Assembly (NCBI GenBank): GCA_036387915.1 | Contig: DASVSV010000392.1 | Coordinates: 1 to 13,655, forward strand | From: QHVT01 sp036387915 | GTDB taxonomy: Bacteria > Acidobacteriota > Thermoanaerobaculia > Gp7-AA8 | Length of the DNA stretch: 13,655 nucleotides | Direction of reading: 5' to 3' | Part shown: positions 1 to 6,609 of the stretch, in pieces | Position numbering within the stretch: the first letter of the stretch is position 1 | Layout of the letters: every line of letters starts with the position of its first letter | Program-made: the position numbers and the translations under genes | The notes under the pieces: generated by a model | Seen by the model: the letters and a program-made list of their open reading frames with translations, nothing else | Database searches by the model: none | What the model was told of the DNA's origin: nothing

Positions 1-64
1 TTGAGGATTGAGGATGACGTGTGCGGCCACGCATCCTCAATCCTCAATCCTCAATTCTCAATCC
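1..64. repeat. Heptad tandem repeat folded into a 20-bp hairpin
   Basis: Bases 1-16 (TTGAGGATTGAGGATG) are perfectly complementary to 32-47. Inside them CGTG (18-21) pairs with CACG (28-31) after a single bulged A17, leaving a 6-nt loop (22-27). The right arm continues as a heptad array: TCCTCAA three times (34-54), then TTCTCAA (55-61) and TCC. On the minus strand this lies just downstream of the tRNA-His 3' end, so it could end or process that transcript. The bases after the stem are outside the window, so a U tract cannot be checked. It could equally be a dispersed repeat that only happens to sit here. Confidence 0.7.
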
Positions 65-76
65 CGAAGGGAGGGT

Positions 77-153
77 TGGTACCAGGGGTGGGGCTCGAAC
101 CCACGACCCCCAGATCCACAATCTGGTGCTCTAACCAACTGAGCTACCCCGGC
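77..153 (-). tRNA. tRNA-His (anticodon GTG), CCA encoded
   Basis: Read on the minus strand, a full cloverleaf is seen: acceptor 5' arm GCCGGGG (153-147), TA at positions 8-9, D stem GCTC/GAGC, anticodon stem CCAGA/TCTGG around loop TTGTGGA with GTG at 119-117, a 5-nt variable loop GGGTC, T stem GTGGG/CCCAC with loop TTCGAGC, acceptor 3' arm CCCTGGT, A73 (base 80) and an encoded CCA (79-77). The anticodon GTG reads histidine codons. The acceptor stem carries G-U pairs at 1-72 and 4-69. Unlike a normal bacterial tRNA-His there is no encoded G at -1 opposite C73: the preceding base is T (154) and the discriminator is A. Confidence 0.95.
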
Positions 154-164
154 ACGGGAGCGCG

Positions 165-193
165 ATGATACTCGGGAGGCGCGCTGGCGTCTA
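165..193 (-). promoter_or_regulatory. Candidate sigma-70 promoter of tRNA-His
   Basis: On the minus strand, TAGACG (193-188) resembles a -35 box at four of six positions and is followed after 17 bp by TATCAT (170-165), five of six matches to a -10 box. The predicted start falls around 158, giving a 5' leader of only a few bases before the tRNA. The spacing and position fit well, but this is motif matching only. Confidence 0.5.
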
Positions 194-200
194 GAACGCC

Positions 201-476
201 TCAGTCGAAGACGTATTCCTTTGGCGGACGGGACTCGCCGAGAGCGAGGACGACGTTGGGAAAGCGGCGGGCGCGGTCGGCGCCGTCGGCCGCCTGGATG
301 CTGTACGTGGCCGCGGCCAAGTCGAAGAACCCCTCGGGCGGATGGGTGCGGCCGCAAAGCACGACGATGCGGCCGCGGCGGATCTCTCCGCCGGCCGCGC
401 GCCACTGCTGGTGAGTCTGGTCATGGACGACCACCACGTCGTGCAACCGAGTGGCCGGCGACGCGTGGTCATTCAT
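201..476 (-). CDS. Small hypothetical protein, 91 aa
   Basis: This is an unrecognised small protein. The frame runs from ATG at 476 to TGA at 201, and nearly every codon ends in G or C (for example GAC, GTC, CGC, GCC runs), which is how real genes in this window look and supports coding. It has no signal peptide or membrane segment. It has one cysteine (about residue 41), a valine-rich stretch followed by HDQTHQQWR near the N terminus, and a strand-like IVVLCGRTHPPEGFF segment, compatible with a small alpha/beta fold. No good Shine-Dalgarno sequence precedes the ATG, so the start is uncertain. A TATACT box at 534-529 on the minus strand could be its -10 element. The gene lies between tRNA-His and the Crp-type regulator on the same strand, with no clear functional link to either. 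No function is proposed. Confidence 0.55.
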   Translation of the reverse strand: MNDHASPATRLHDVVVVHDQTHQQWRAAGGEIRRGRIVVLCGRTHPPEGFFDLAAATYSIQAADGADRARRFPNVVLALGESRPPKEYVFD

Positions 477-842
477 GTGGTGGGAGGGTTGGTGGCAGTC
501 TCCGAAGCAAGAAGCGCTGCGAGACGGAAGTATAGAGAGGTGGCGCCGGGAGCGCGGTCCCGGATTGGACGGGGAGTGGGTTTTTTCGCAATGGGGACGA
601 ATCCCAGGAGCGATATCTCAGCGCAACTTGCACGACCCCTCACCCGCCCTTCGGGCACCCTCTCCCCGCTCTGCGCGGGGCGAGGGGCAACAAACACGGC
701 TCTCGCGAGACGCTCAATGGCCACAGACATGGCTCTCACAAAACGCTCCCTTTGTCGCCCTTCTCCCCTCGTGAGGGGAGAAGGTGCCGAAGGCGGATGA
801 GGGGTTTTCGCTCGCGCAAAGTCAGCGCCGTTCACGCGACGC
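477..842. other. Non-coding stretch between the small ORF and the Crp-type gene
   Basis: No convincing gene is seen in these 366 bases: open frames here are short and lack the G/C-ending codon pattern. The stretch holds a short hairpin CCGGGA/TCCCGG (546-551 and 558-563), a T6 run (581-586) and the nested inverted repeat described at 636-804. The part near 477-540 should contain the promoter of the minus-strand 91-aa gene; TATACT at 534-529 is the best -10 candidate but no matching -35 is visible. Confidence 0.6.
636..804. repeat. Nested inverted-repeat element, about 170 bp
   Basis: The left arm (636-667) and right arm (775-804) are inverted copies of each other: read on one strand both run from GGGGAGA through GAAG to TGAGGGG, differing by about two substitutions and two single-base gaps. 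Just inside the arms, CTCCCC/GGGGCGAG (around 662-685) and TTCTCCCCTC/GAGGGGAGAA (761-782) each fold into a secondary hairpin. The core carries a 20-nt imperfect direct repeat (696-715 against 729-748, 16 of 20 identical), both ending ACGCTC. There is no coding capacity, so any mobility would have to be non-autonomous, as in a MITE or REP-like element. Confidence 0.75.
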
Positions 843-1514
843 CTAATCCGCGTCGATGTACTCGCGCGTTCTCTGTTTGTGCACGCTGATGGCGCGGCCG
901 GCGGTCTCGATGATGCCGAGGGTGCGGAACTTCTGCATGAAGGCGGTGATGCGGGGGCGGGTGGTGCCAACCATCTGCGAGAGCTCCTCGTGCGAGATCT
1001 TCTGGTCGAGGCGGAGGTACGGACCTTCCGGCACGCCGAGCTTCTCCGCGACGTCGAGCAGCACCTTCGCCAGCCGCCGCTCGGAGGCGAGGGTGACGAG
1101 GTCGAACACCGCCCACTGCCGCTCCACCATGCGTGTGGCCAGGTGCTGCATGATCGCCTCCGCGGCCTTCGCCTTCTCCACCTCGGCCACGAAGTCGCGG
1201 CGCGAGACGCGGCGGACGACCGTCGGCTGCATCGCTGTCGCCGTCTCGAATCGTTTGGCCGCGCCGGCGAAGCAGGACTCGCCGAACAGGTCGCCCGTGC
1301 GGTAGACGGCGATCAGACAATCCTTGCCGCCGGCCGAGGCCATCGACACCTTCACCTGCCCCGATTCGATCAGGTAGAGGAACTCGTCCGCTTCGCCGCT
1401 CGCATAGATCGTCTCCTGCGCATCCACGCGACGCGTGTCTGCGCCCGAAGCGCGATCGAAGACCTCGCGAAGGGACGGAACGAGCATCGGGGCGCGACCG
1501 TCATTGGTGGGCAT
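843..1514 (-). CDS. Crp/Fnr-family transcriptional regulator
   Basis: This 223-aa protein has the usual length and two-domain order of the Crp/Fnr family. Residues about 12-115 form a cyclic-nucleotide-binding-type beta-roll (…YASGEADEFLYLIESG…, then GDLFGES at 74-80). A long dimer helix spans about 116-140, and a winged helix-turn-helix follows at about 172-205 (ISHEELSQMVGTTRPRITAF). At the phosphate-binding cassette, where CRP has Arg-Ser, this protein has Glu-Thr (E90-T91 in RFETATA), so classical cAMP binding is doubtful. It has only two cysteines (66 and 81), so an FNR-type iron-sulphur cluster is unlikely. The ATG at 1514 is preceded by only a weak ribosome-binding site; M10 is an alternative start. 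The ligand and target genes are unknown. The 9-base motif cluster upstream (1586-1758) is a candidate control region. Confidence 0.92.
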   Translation of the reverse strand: MPTNDGRAPMLVPSLREVFDRASGADTRRVDAQETIYASGEADEFLYLIESGQVKVSMASAGGKDCLIAVYRTGDLFGESCFAGAAKRFETATAMQPTVVRRVSRRDFVAEVEKAKAAEAIMQHLATRMVERQWAVFDLVTLASERRLAKVLLDVAEKLGVPEGPYLRLDQKISHEELSQMVGTTRPRITAFMQKFRTLGIIETAGRAISVHKQRTREYIDAD

Positions 1515-1896
1515 GGGCTGTGAGCGCAGCGAATCTACGTACCGCTTGGTGCTGCGTCTGTTCAGAATTGGACACCTATGCGTGTCTGCGCACGTAAGGA
1601 ACTACTGTGCGCAGAAACACGCGACTTTTCGTGCGCAGCAGCGATGCGCAATCGAACGTGCGCAGCTTCGCGCCGGGCCGCGCGGGCGGTGCTCGATCGT
1701 GCACCGCACGCCCTCGCGCGGCGTCGATCGGACGCGCCGCGAACGTATTCTGCGCACGCGCAAACGCACGCGCGTCGCGGTGTCGATCTACAGCGGGTAG
1801 GTCGTCATCCCGACGCTGAACGTAGCGAAGCGTCGATGGAGCCCCCTCGCAAAGTGGGCCATGCAACGCGAGGGCTCCGTTGATCCTTCGCTTCGC
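1515..1896. other. Non-coding region with motif cluster and dyads
   Basis: These 382 bases lie downstream of egtD and upstream of the Crp-type gene, both on the minus strand, so they should contain the egtD terminator and the crp-type promoter. No credible gene is seen; the short frames present look like GC-rich chance frames. Contents: five copies of the 9-mer [C/T]GTGCGCAG between 1586 and 1758, a perfect 7-bp hairpin GCGGTGC/GCACCGC (1686-1692 and 1701-1707), and the dyad repeat from about 1806 running into the egtD stop codon. Confidence 0.6.
1586..1758. promoter_or_regulatory. Cluster of CGTGCGCAG motifs upstream of the Crp-type gene
   Basis: The exact 9-mer CGTGCGCAG occurs at 1630-1638 and 1657-1665 on the plus strand and at 1586-1594 and 1750-1758 on the minus strand. 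TGTGCGCAG (one change) is at 1606-1614. A sixth TGCGCA core lies at 1645-1650. The copies at 1586 and 1606 form an inverted pair CTGCGCAC/GTGCGCAG with a 13-nt loop. The cluster lies 72-244 bp upstream of the regulator's start codon. An operator array is the simplest reading; autoregulation is inference. Confidence 0.45.
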
Positions 1897-1907
1897 TCAG
1901 GATTTGG
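1806..1907. repeat. Dyad repeat / candidate terminator after egtD
   Basis: AGCGAAGCG (1824-1832) pairs with CGCTTCGCT (1889-1897), and inside it GGAGCCCCCTCGC (1838-1850) pairs with GCGAGGGCTCC (1868-1878) with a short bulge, giving an imperfect stem of about 30 bp around a loop at 1851-1867. The right arm read on the minus strand is TCCTGAGCGAAGCGAAGGAT, of a form I recall as a frequent intergenic repeat in several bacterial phyla; the left arm is a diverged copy. The TGA of egtD is part of the right arm. The hairpin could terminate the egtD transcript although no T run follows. Confidence 0.65.
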
Positions 1908-2913
1908 ATTGGGCGATCAGCAGCACGTCGGCGAAGCGGCGCTGTCCGTCGGTCCAGGTCTGCTCGATGCGGAAGCCCGACGCCTGCGCCAGCGCCGCGA
2001 GCGTGGCGTCGTCGTGCTTGTACGAGCTCTCGGTGTGGATGACCTCACCCTCGGCCAATTCGATCTCGAGGTCGAGCGCGTCGATGCGCACGCGCTGCTC
2101 GCCGCGGCTGGCGAGATACATGTCGACGCGTCCGCGCGCCTGGTCGTAGATGGCGAAGTGGCGGAACTCGCTCAGGTCGAAGTGCCCGCCCAGCTCGCGG
2201 TTGATGCGTCCGAGCAGGTTGAGGTTGAAGGCCGCGGTGACGCCCAGCGGATCGTTGTACGCCGGCTCGAGGATCGAGCGGTCCTTGCGCAGGTCGGCGC
2301 CGAGGAGCAGCGCGTCGCCGGGAGCGAGCGCGTTGCGGAGATCGCGCAGCATGGCCACGGCGGCGTCGGGATCGAGGTTGCCGATCGTCGAGCCGAGGAA
2401 GAGCACGATCGTGCGCGCGCGGGAGCGGGGCAGCAGCGAGAGCGGCACCGAGGGGCGGCTGAAGTCGGCGGCGACTGCGGTGACACGCAGGTTCGCGTAG
2501 TCGCGCAGCAGATCGCGTCCGCTGCGCTCGAGCATGGCCGCGTCGACGTCGACCGGCACGTACTCGACCTCGGTCTGCTGCGCCAGCAGCGGGTCGAGCA
2601 GGATGCGCGTCTTGCGCGCGGCGCCGCTGCCCAGCTCCACGAGCCGCACCTGCGGACCGAACGACGCGACGATCTCCGTGCGGAAAGTCGTCAGTACCTC
2701 CGCCTCCGCCCGCATCACGTAGTACTCGGGGAGGAAGCAGATCGTGTCGAAGAGCGCCGAGCCGAGCTCGTCGTAGAACCAGCGAGGCGGCAGCGATTTC
2801 TCCGCCGCGCCGAGGCCGGCGCGGACGTCGCGTGCGAAATCGTCGTCCGGCGCGGGCGCCTGGAGCAGGACGAATCGGGGGTCGTGGGGGAGCGCAAGGA
2901 CCTCTGCTGCCAA
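1897..2913 (-). CDS. egtD: L-histidine N-alpha-methyltransferase (EgtD)
   Basis: EgtD uses three SAM molecules to convert histidine to hercynine (trimethylhistidine), the first step of ergothioneine synthesis in the cytosol. The 338-aa length is normal for the family. Visible motifs: LPPRWFYDELGSALFD (41-56) and FLPEYYVMRAE (60-70) at the N terminus, the SAM-binding VELGSGAARKTR (92-103), FLGSTIGNL (172-180), AYNDPLGVTAAFNLNLL (218-234), and HTESSYKH (293-300). N179, Y219, M265, E295 and S297 sit at a constant offset of 13 from the histidine-binding residues N166, Y206, M252, E282 and S284 that I recall for mycobacterial EgtD. The start is TTG at 2913: a stop lies in frame 24 bases upstream with no ATG or GTG between. 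The usual partner egtB is not in the window. Transcription diverges from the adaptor operon. The stop codon lies inside a dispersed repeat. Confidence 0.95.
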   Translation of the reverse strand: MAAEVLALPHDPRFVLLQAPAPDDDFARDVRAGLGAAEKSLPPRWFYDELGSALFDTICFLPEYYVMRAEAEVLTTFRTEIVASFGPQVRLVELGSGAARKTRILLDPLLAQQTEVEYVPVDVDAAMLERSGRDLLRDYANLRVTAVAADFSRPSVPLSLLPRSRARTIVLFLGSTIGNLDPDAAVAMLRDLRNALAPGDALLLGADLRKDRSILEPAYNDPLGVTAAFNLNLLGRINRELGGHFDLSEFRHFAIYDQARGRVDMYLASRGEQRVRIDALDLEIELAEGEVIHTESSYKHDDATLAALAQASGFRIEQTWTDGQRRFADVLLIAQSKS

Positions 2914-2982
2914 AGTGACGAAATTGTATCGCTCCTATCCCCGGAACCTCGCACACGTACAATCGTCAGAAAAGCGGGACAA
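2914..2982. promoter_or_regulatory. Divergent egtD / adaptor-operon promoter gap
   Basis: This 69-bp gap must hold the start signals of both egtD (minus) and the adaptor operon (plus). TACAAT occurs on the plus strand at 2958-2963 and also on the minus strand at 2928-2923, each a good -10 candidate, but no convincing -35 box is found at 16-18 bp from either. The minus-strand box ends 9 nt before the TTG start of egtD, which would make that message nearly leaderless. Shared regulation of the two transcripts is possible but not shown. Confidence 0.35.
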
Positions 2983-4176
2983 ATGATCCGGACAATTGGT
3001 TGCGCGATAGCGATGGTTGCGCTCAGCGGTTGCACTTCCGGCTACTCGGACGACAAACCCGAGCAGCAGTTGCAGGTGCGGCGAGGAGCGTTCGTCAGCG
3101 ACGTGGTGCTGGCAGGCGAGCTCGAGGCGGCGCGAGGCGAGGTGCTCTCCGTGCCGCCGCTGCCGAACTGGCAGACGGCCATCAAGTGGCTGGCCGAGGA
3201 CGGCGCGATCGTGAAGGCGGACGATCCGGTCGCGGAGCTCGACAACAGCGCGCTGACTTCCGATCTCGACCAGAAACGCCAGAGCGCGATGCAGGCCACG
3301 CAGGAACTGCAGCAGCGCGAGTCGGAGTGGGCGGCCGACCTCGAGCAGAAAGAGCTCGACGTCCAGAAGAAAAAGGCGGAGCTCGAGAAAGCCATTCTCG
3401 ACGCCAAGGTGCCGAAGGAACTGCTCTCCGGACGTTCGTTCGAGGAGAAGCAGAACCTGCTGCGCCGCACGACGACGGAGCATGAGAAAGCAGTCGACTC
3501 GCTGCGCGCGCGGCGGACGGCCATCGCGGCCGAGCGGGAGAATCTGCTGCTCAACATCGAGAAGACGCGGCGCGCGATTGCGGTCGCCGAGGGCGCGATC
3601 ACCGCGCTGGTGCTGCGCGCGCCACGCGGCGGGACGGTGGTGCTGCGCGATCTCCCCTGGGAAGCGCGCAAGCTGCAGACGGGCGACACGGTCTTCGTCG
3701 GCTTTCCGATCGCCACGATGCCGGAGCTCGACTCGATGCGCGTGGCCGCGCTGCTGGCCGACGTCGACGACGGCAAGATCGCCGTCGGAATGCCGGCCAC
3801 GGTCACCATCGACGGCTTCCCCGACCTGCAATACAAAGGAACGATCGCGTCGATCTCCGCGGTCGCGCAGGAAAGCCGCCGCCAGTCGCTGCGCCGCCAC
3901 TTCTCTGTGCTGGTCGCGCTCGACCGCGTCGACCAGGAGCGCATGCGTCCCGGACTCTCCGCACGCGTGACGGTGCGCCGCGACTCCCGTCCCGCGGTGC
4001 TGCTCGCGCCGCGCGCGGCCATCGATTTCTCCGGCGACAAGCCGCTCGCGCGGCTGAGCGGCGGCGAGATGAAGGAAGTGAACCTCGGCCCCTGCAACGC
4101 GCAGGACTGCATCGTCACGGGCGGCCTGGAGGAAGGCGCGAGACTGGCGCCGGTGGTGGAGGTGGGGCATGTCTAA
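2983..4176 (+). CDS. HlyD/MacA-like periplasmic adaptor lipoprotein (adaptor 1)
   Basis: This 397-aa protein is a membrane-fusion (periplasmic adaptor) subunit of an envelope transport system. The signal peptide ends in a lipobox LSGC with C17 as the lipidated cysteine. Half a lipoyl domain lies at about 65-90 (WLAEDGAIVKADDPVAELD), a long charged alpha-helical hairpin at about 92-205, the second lipoyl half at about 208-247 (RAPRGGTVVL…), and beta-barrel and membrane-proximal domains follow to the end. A late Cys pair (C371, C376) might form a disulphide; neither of the other two adaptors has it. The open frame extends far upstream across egtD on the opposite strand, but the lipoprotein signal fixes the start at 2983. 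Its ribosome-binding site is weak. It is the first gene of a four-gene operon and overlaps the next gene by 8 nt. The substrate cannot be read from the sequence. Confidence 0.9.
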   Translation: MIRTIGCAIAMVALSGCTSGYSDDKPEQQLQVRRGAFVSDVVLAGELEAARGEVLSVPPLPNWQTAIKWLAEDGAIVKADDPVAELDNSALTSDLDQKRQSAMQATQELQQRESEWAADLEQKELDVQKKKAELEKAILDAKVPKELLSGRSFEEKQNLLRRTTTEHEKAVDSLRARRTAIAAERENLLLNIEKTRRAIAVAEGAITALVLRAPRGGTVVLRDLPWEARKLQTGDTVFVGFPIATMPELDSMRVAALLADVDDGKIAVGMPATVTIDGFPDLQYKGTIASISAVAQESRRQSLRRHFSVLVALDRVDQERMRPGLSARVTVRRDSRPAVLLAPRAAIDFSGDKPLARLSGGEMKEVNLGPCNAQDCIVTGGLEEGARLAPVVEVGHV

Positions 4177-5401
4177 ACGTCTGCGTATCCTCATTCCTCT
4201 CGCGATCGTGGCGCTCTTTCTCTTCGGCGGCTGGGCGTTCCGCAACAAGCTCGCGGCCGACCGGCAGGGCGAGTGGGTACGCGCGTCGCGAGGCGATCTC
4301 GTCACCGGCTTCGAAGTGACCGGTGCGCTGGCCTCGCTCTCCTCCGAGCAACTCGGCCCGCCGCAGCTCTCCGACGTCTGGGAGTTCAAGATCTCGATGC
4401 TCGCGCCGGAAGGCGCGGAAGTGAAGCAGGGGCAGCCCGTCCTCGGCTTCGACACGAGCGAGCTGCAACGCCGCCTCGACGAGAAAACCGCGGAAGCCGA
4501 TCAGGCCCGCAAGCAGATCGAGAAAGAACGCGCCGACCTCTCCCTCCGCTCGAAGGACGAACGGCTGAAGCTCGCCGAGGCCGAGGCGCGTTTGCGCAAG
4601 TCCTCACTCAAGCTCGAGGCGCCGGCGGACATCCTCGGCATCAACGAGCGCAAGACGGCCGAGATCGAGCACACCATCGCCCGCCGCGAGACCGCCTCCG
4701 CGCGCGCACGGCTCGAATCGCTCGAATCCGCCGCCCGCGCGCGCATCGGCCTGCTCGAGAGCAAGCTGCAGGACGCCTCGGACGTCGTGGCCCGCACCCA
4801 GGACTCGATCCGCCAGATGATGCGCACGGCGCCGCGCGACGGCACGGTGGTCTACATCACCACGCGCAACGACAAGAAGAAAGTCGGCGACAGTTGCTGG
4901 AAAGGGGAGCGGGTCGTCGAGATCCCCGATCTGACGCGGATGAAGGCCGAGGGGGAAGTCGATGAAGCGGACGCGGGACGCGTGGCGGTCGGCCAGCGCG
5001 TCGCGCTGCGGCTCGATGCGTACCCGGACGACGAACTGGGCGGCACGATCACGATGGTGGCGCGCACCGTCCAGCGCAAGCGCAACACGCAGGACCCGAT
5101 CAAAGTGCTGCGCGTCGACATCGCCCTCGATCGGACCGACGCCGCGAAGATGCGTCCGGGCATGCGCTTCCAGGGCACCATCGAGCTGGGACGCGTGAAG
5201 AACGCCATCCTGATCCCGCGCGAGGCGGTGTTCGTCTCCAGCGACGGTCCGTACGTCCATCGCCGCGACTCGCTGGAGGTGGACATGGTCCCGGTCCGCC
5301 TCGGCCGCGAGAACGACAAGTTCGTGGAAGTGGTCAAAGGCCTCGCCGCCGGCGACCGCGTGCTCGTCTCGAAAGAGAAGGAAGACGAGGAGAAGTCGTG
5401 A
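4169..5401 (+). CDS. HlyD/MacA-like periplasmic adaptor, membrane anchored (adaptor 2)
   Basis: This second adaptor (410 aa) differs from its neighbours in having an uncleaved-looking N-terminal transmembrane anchor (about residues 6-24) instead of a lipobox. It has the same order of parts: lipoyl half (about 75-97, ISMLAPEGAEVKQGQPVLGFD), coiled-coil hairpin (about 98-215), second lipoyl half (APRDGTVVYI, about 221-252), then EIPDLTRMKAEGEVDEADAG (251-270), which is closely matched in adaptor 3 by EIPELTSMKAEVFVLEADAA. The beta-barrel (about 254-340) and membrane-proximal domain (about 345-402) end in a charged tail. GGAGG at 4158-4162 sits 6 nt before the ATG, and the start overlaps the previous stop by 8 nt, so translation is probably coupled. 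It probably assembles with the other adaptors and the downstream permease. Confidence 0.9.
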   Translation: MSKRLRILIPLAIVALFLFGGWAFRNKLAADRQGEWVRASRGDLVTGFEVTGALASLSSEQLGPPQLSDVWEFKISMLAPEGAEVKQGQPVLGFDTSELQRRLDEKTAEADQARKQIEKERADLSLRSKDERLKLAEAEARLRKSSLKLEAPADILGINERKTAEIEHTIARRETASARARLESLESAARARIGLLESKLQDASDVVARTQDSIRQMMRTAPRDGTVVYITTRNDKKKVGDSCWKGERVVEIPDLTRMKAEGEVDEADAGRVAVGQRVALRLDAYPDDELGGTITMVARTVQRKRNTQDPIKVLRVDIALDRTDAAKMRPGMRFQGTIELGRVKNAILIPREAVFVSSDGPYVHRRDSLEVDMVPVRLGRENDKFVEVVKGLAAGDRVLVSKEKEDEEKS

Positions 5402-6609
5402 GGCGGGCGCTGGCAGCGTTGATGTTGCTGTGCGCGTGCGGCAAGCCGTCGGACGACGTGGCCACATTCAGGGTCGAGGCGAAGGCCTTCACGCGGCGTG
5501 TGACCGCCGAGGGGACGCTGAAGGCCACCAAGGCCACGCCGGTGTCGGCGCCGCAGAACGCCACCGCGCCGATGAAAGTGTCGTGGATCGCGGACGACGG
5601 CGCGCTGCTGCGCCAGGGGGACGTGATCGTCCGCTTCGACGCCACCGATTTCGAGAACCTGCTCCTGACCGGACGCGAAGACCGCGCGAACGCCGGCAAC
5701 CGTCTGACGAAAGAGAACGCCGAGTCGTCCGCGACGCGCAAGAACCTCGGCCGCGACGCGCGTCTGGCGCAGGGCGAGCTCGAAGCGGCGCGGCGCTTCA
5801 CCTTCGACGACGCGGAGATCTTCTCGCGCTACGCGCGCATCGAGAGTGAGGTCGACCAGGACCTGGCCTCGAACAAGAAACAGTACGCCGAGGAAGTGCT
5901 CGGCATCCGCGGCAGCCTGGCCGCGGTTGAGAAAGACCTGATCGCCATCGACGACCGCAAGGCCGGGCTGAAGATCAAGCAGGCCGAGGAAGGGTTGACG
6001 GCGCTGCAGGTCGTGGCGCCGCATGACGGCATCCTGGTGATGCAGCGCAACTGGCGCGGGGAGATCACGCGCGTCGGCGACTCGATGTGGCGCGGCCAGA
6101 CGATCGGCGAGATCCCGGAGCTGACTTCGATGAAGGCCGAGGTGTTCGTGCTCGAAGCCGACGCCGCGGGGCTGGCGGCCGATCAGAAGGCGACGCTTTT
6201 TCTCGAGTCCGACTCGCGCGTGAAGTACACCGGCAAGGTGAAGTCCGTCGACAAAGTGGCGCGGCCGCGCATCCCGCGCCAGCCGGTGCAGTACTTCGGC
6301 GTGACCGTGGAGCTGGACCGCACCGACCCGAAGCTGATGAAGCCGGGCGCGCGCGTGCGTGCGGTGCTCGAGGTCGAGAACCAGGCCAATGCCTTCGCCA
6401 TCCCGCGGCAGGCGCTCTTCGAGAAGAACGGTAAGAAGATCGTCTATCGCAAGAAAGCGGACAAGTTCGAGCCCGTCGAAGTGACGATCGGCTCCGCGAG
6501 CGCGGGCCGGGTCGTGGTGACGAAGGGTCTGGCCAACGGCGAGGAGATCGCGCTCGAAGATCCGACGGCACGTGAGGACAGCGAAGAGGTGAGCGATGAA
6601 CAAAGCTGA
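5398..6609 (+). CDS. HlyD/MacA-like periplasmic adaptor lipoprotein (adaptor 3)
   Basis: The third adaptor (403 aa) begins at GTG 5398 in a GTGA overlap with the previous stop, with GAGGAG 5 nt upstream. The N terminus MRRALAALMLLCAC is a short lipoprotein signal; C14 in LCAC is the likely lipidation site. Lipoyl halves are at about 62-82 (SWIADDGALLRQGDVIVRFD) and 203-238 (VVAPHDGILVMQRN…), flanking a helical hairpin at about 83-200. The region 229-260 (SMWRGQTIGEIPELTSMKAE…) closely resembles adaptor 2 (SCWKGERVVEIPDLTRMKAE…), pointing to duplication. The C terminus ends in an acidic stretch. It overlaps the permease gene by 14 nt. A hetero-oligomeric adaptor ring or stepwise assembly with adaptors 1 and 2 is inference. 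Confidence 0.88.
   Translation: MRRALAALMLLCACGKPSDDVATFRVEAKAFTRRVTAEGTLKATKATPVSAPQNATAPMKVSWIADDGALLRQGDVIVRFDATDFENLLLTGREDRANAGNRLTKENAESSATRKNLGRDARLAQGELEAARRFTFDDAEIFSRYARIESEVDQDLASNKKQYAEEVLGIRGSLAAVEKDLIAIDDRKAGLKIKQAEEGLTALQVVAPHDGILVMQRNWRGEITRVGDSMWRGQTIGEIPELTSMKAEVFVLEADAAGLAADQKATLFLESDSRVKYTGKVKSVDKVARPRIPRQPVQYFGVTVELDRTDPKLMKPGARVRAVLEVENQANAFAIPRQALFEKNGKKIVYRKKADKFEPVEVTIGSASAGRVVVTKGLANGEEIALEDPTAREDSEEVSDEQS

Noticed and set aside
546..586. Intrinsic terminator (hairpin then T6 run on the plus strand)
   Set aside because: The T run begins 17 nt after the stem and no plus-strand gene precedes it.
1586..1758. CRISPR-like array
   Set aside because: Repeats are only 9 nt, occur in both orientations and have irregular spacing (about 20, 24, 27 and 93 nt), so a CRISPR is excluded.
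1861..2982. Plus-strand open frame continuous with adaptor 1, giving a 771-aa product
   Set aside because: It is antisense to egtD, whose motifs are clear. The lipoprotein signal at 2983 marks the true start. Long antisense frames are common in GC-rich DNA.
2935..4455. Minus-strand 506-aa open frame
   Set aside because: Antisense shadow of adaptors 1 and 2; composition rich in Arg, His and Leu with no recognisable motif.
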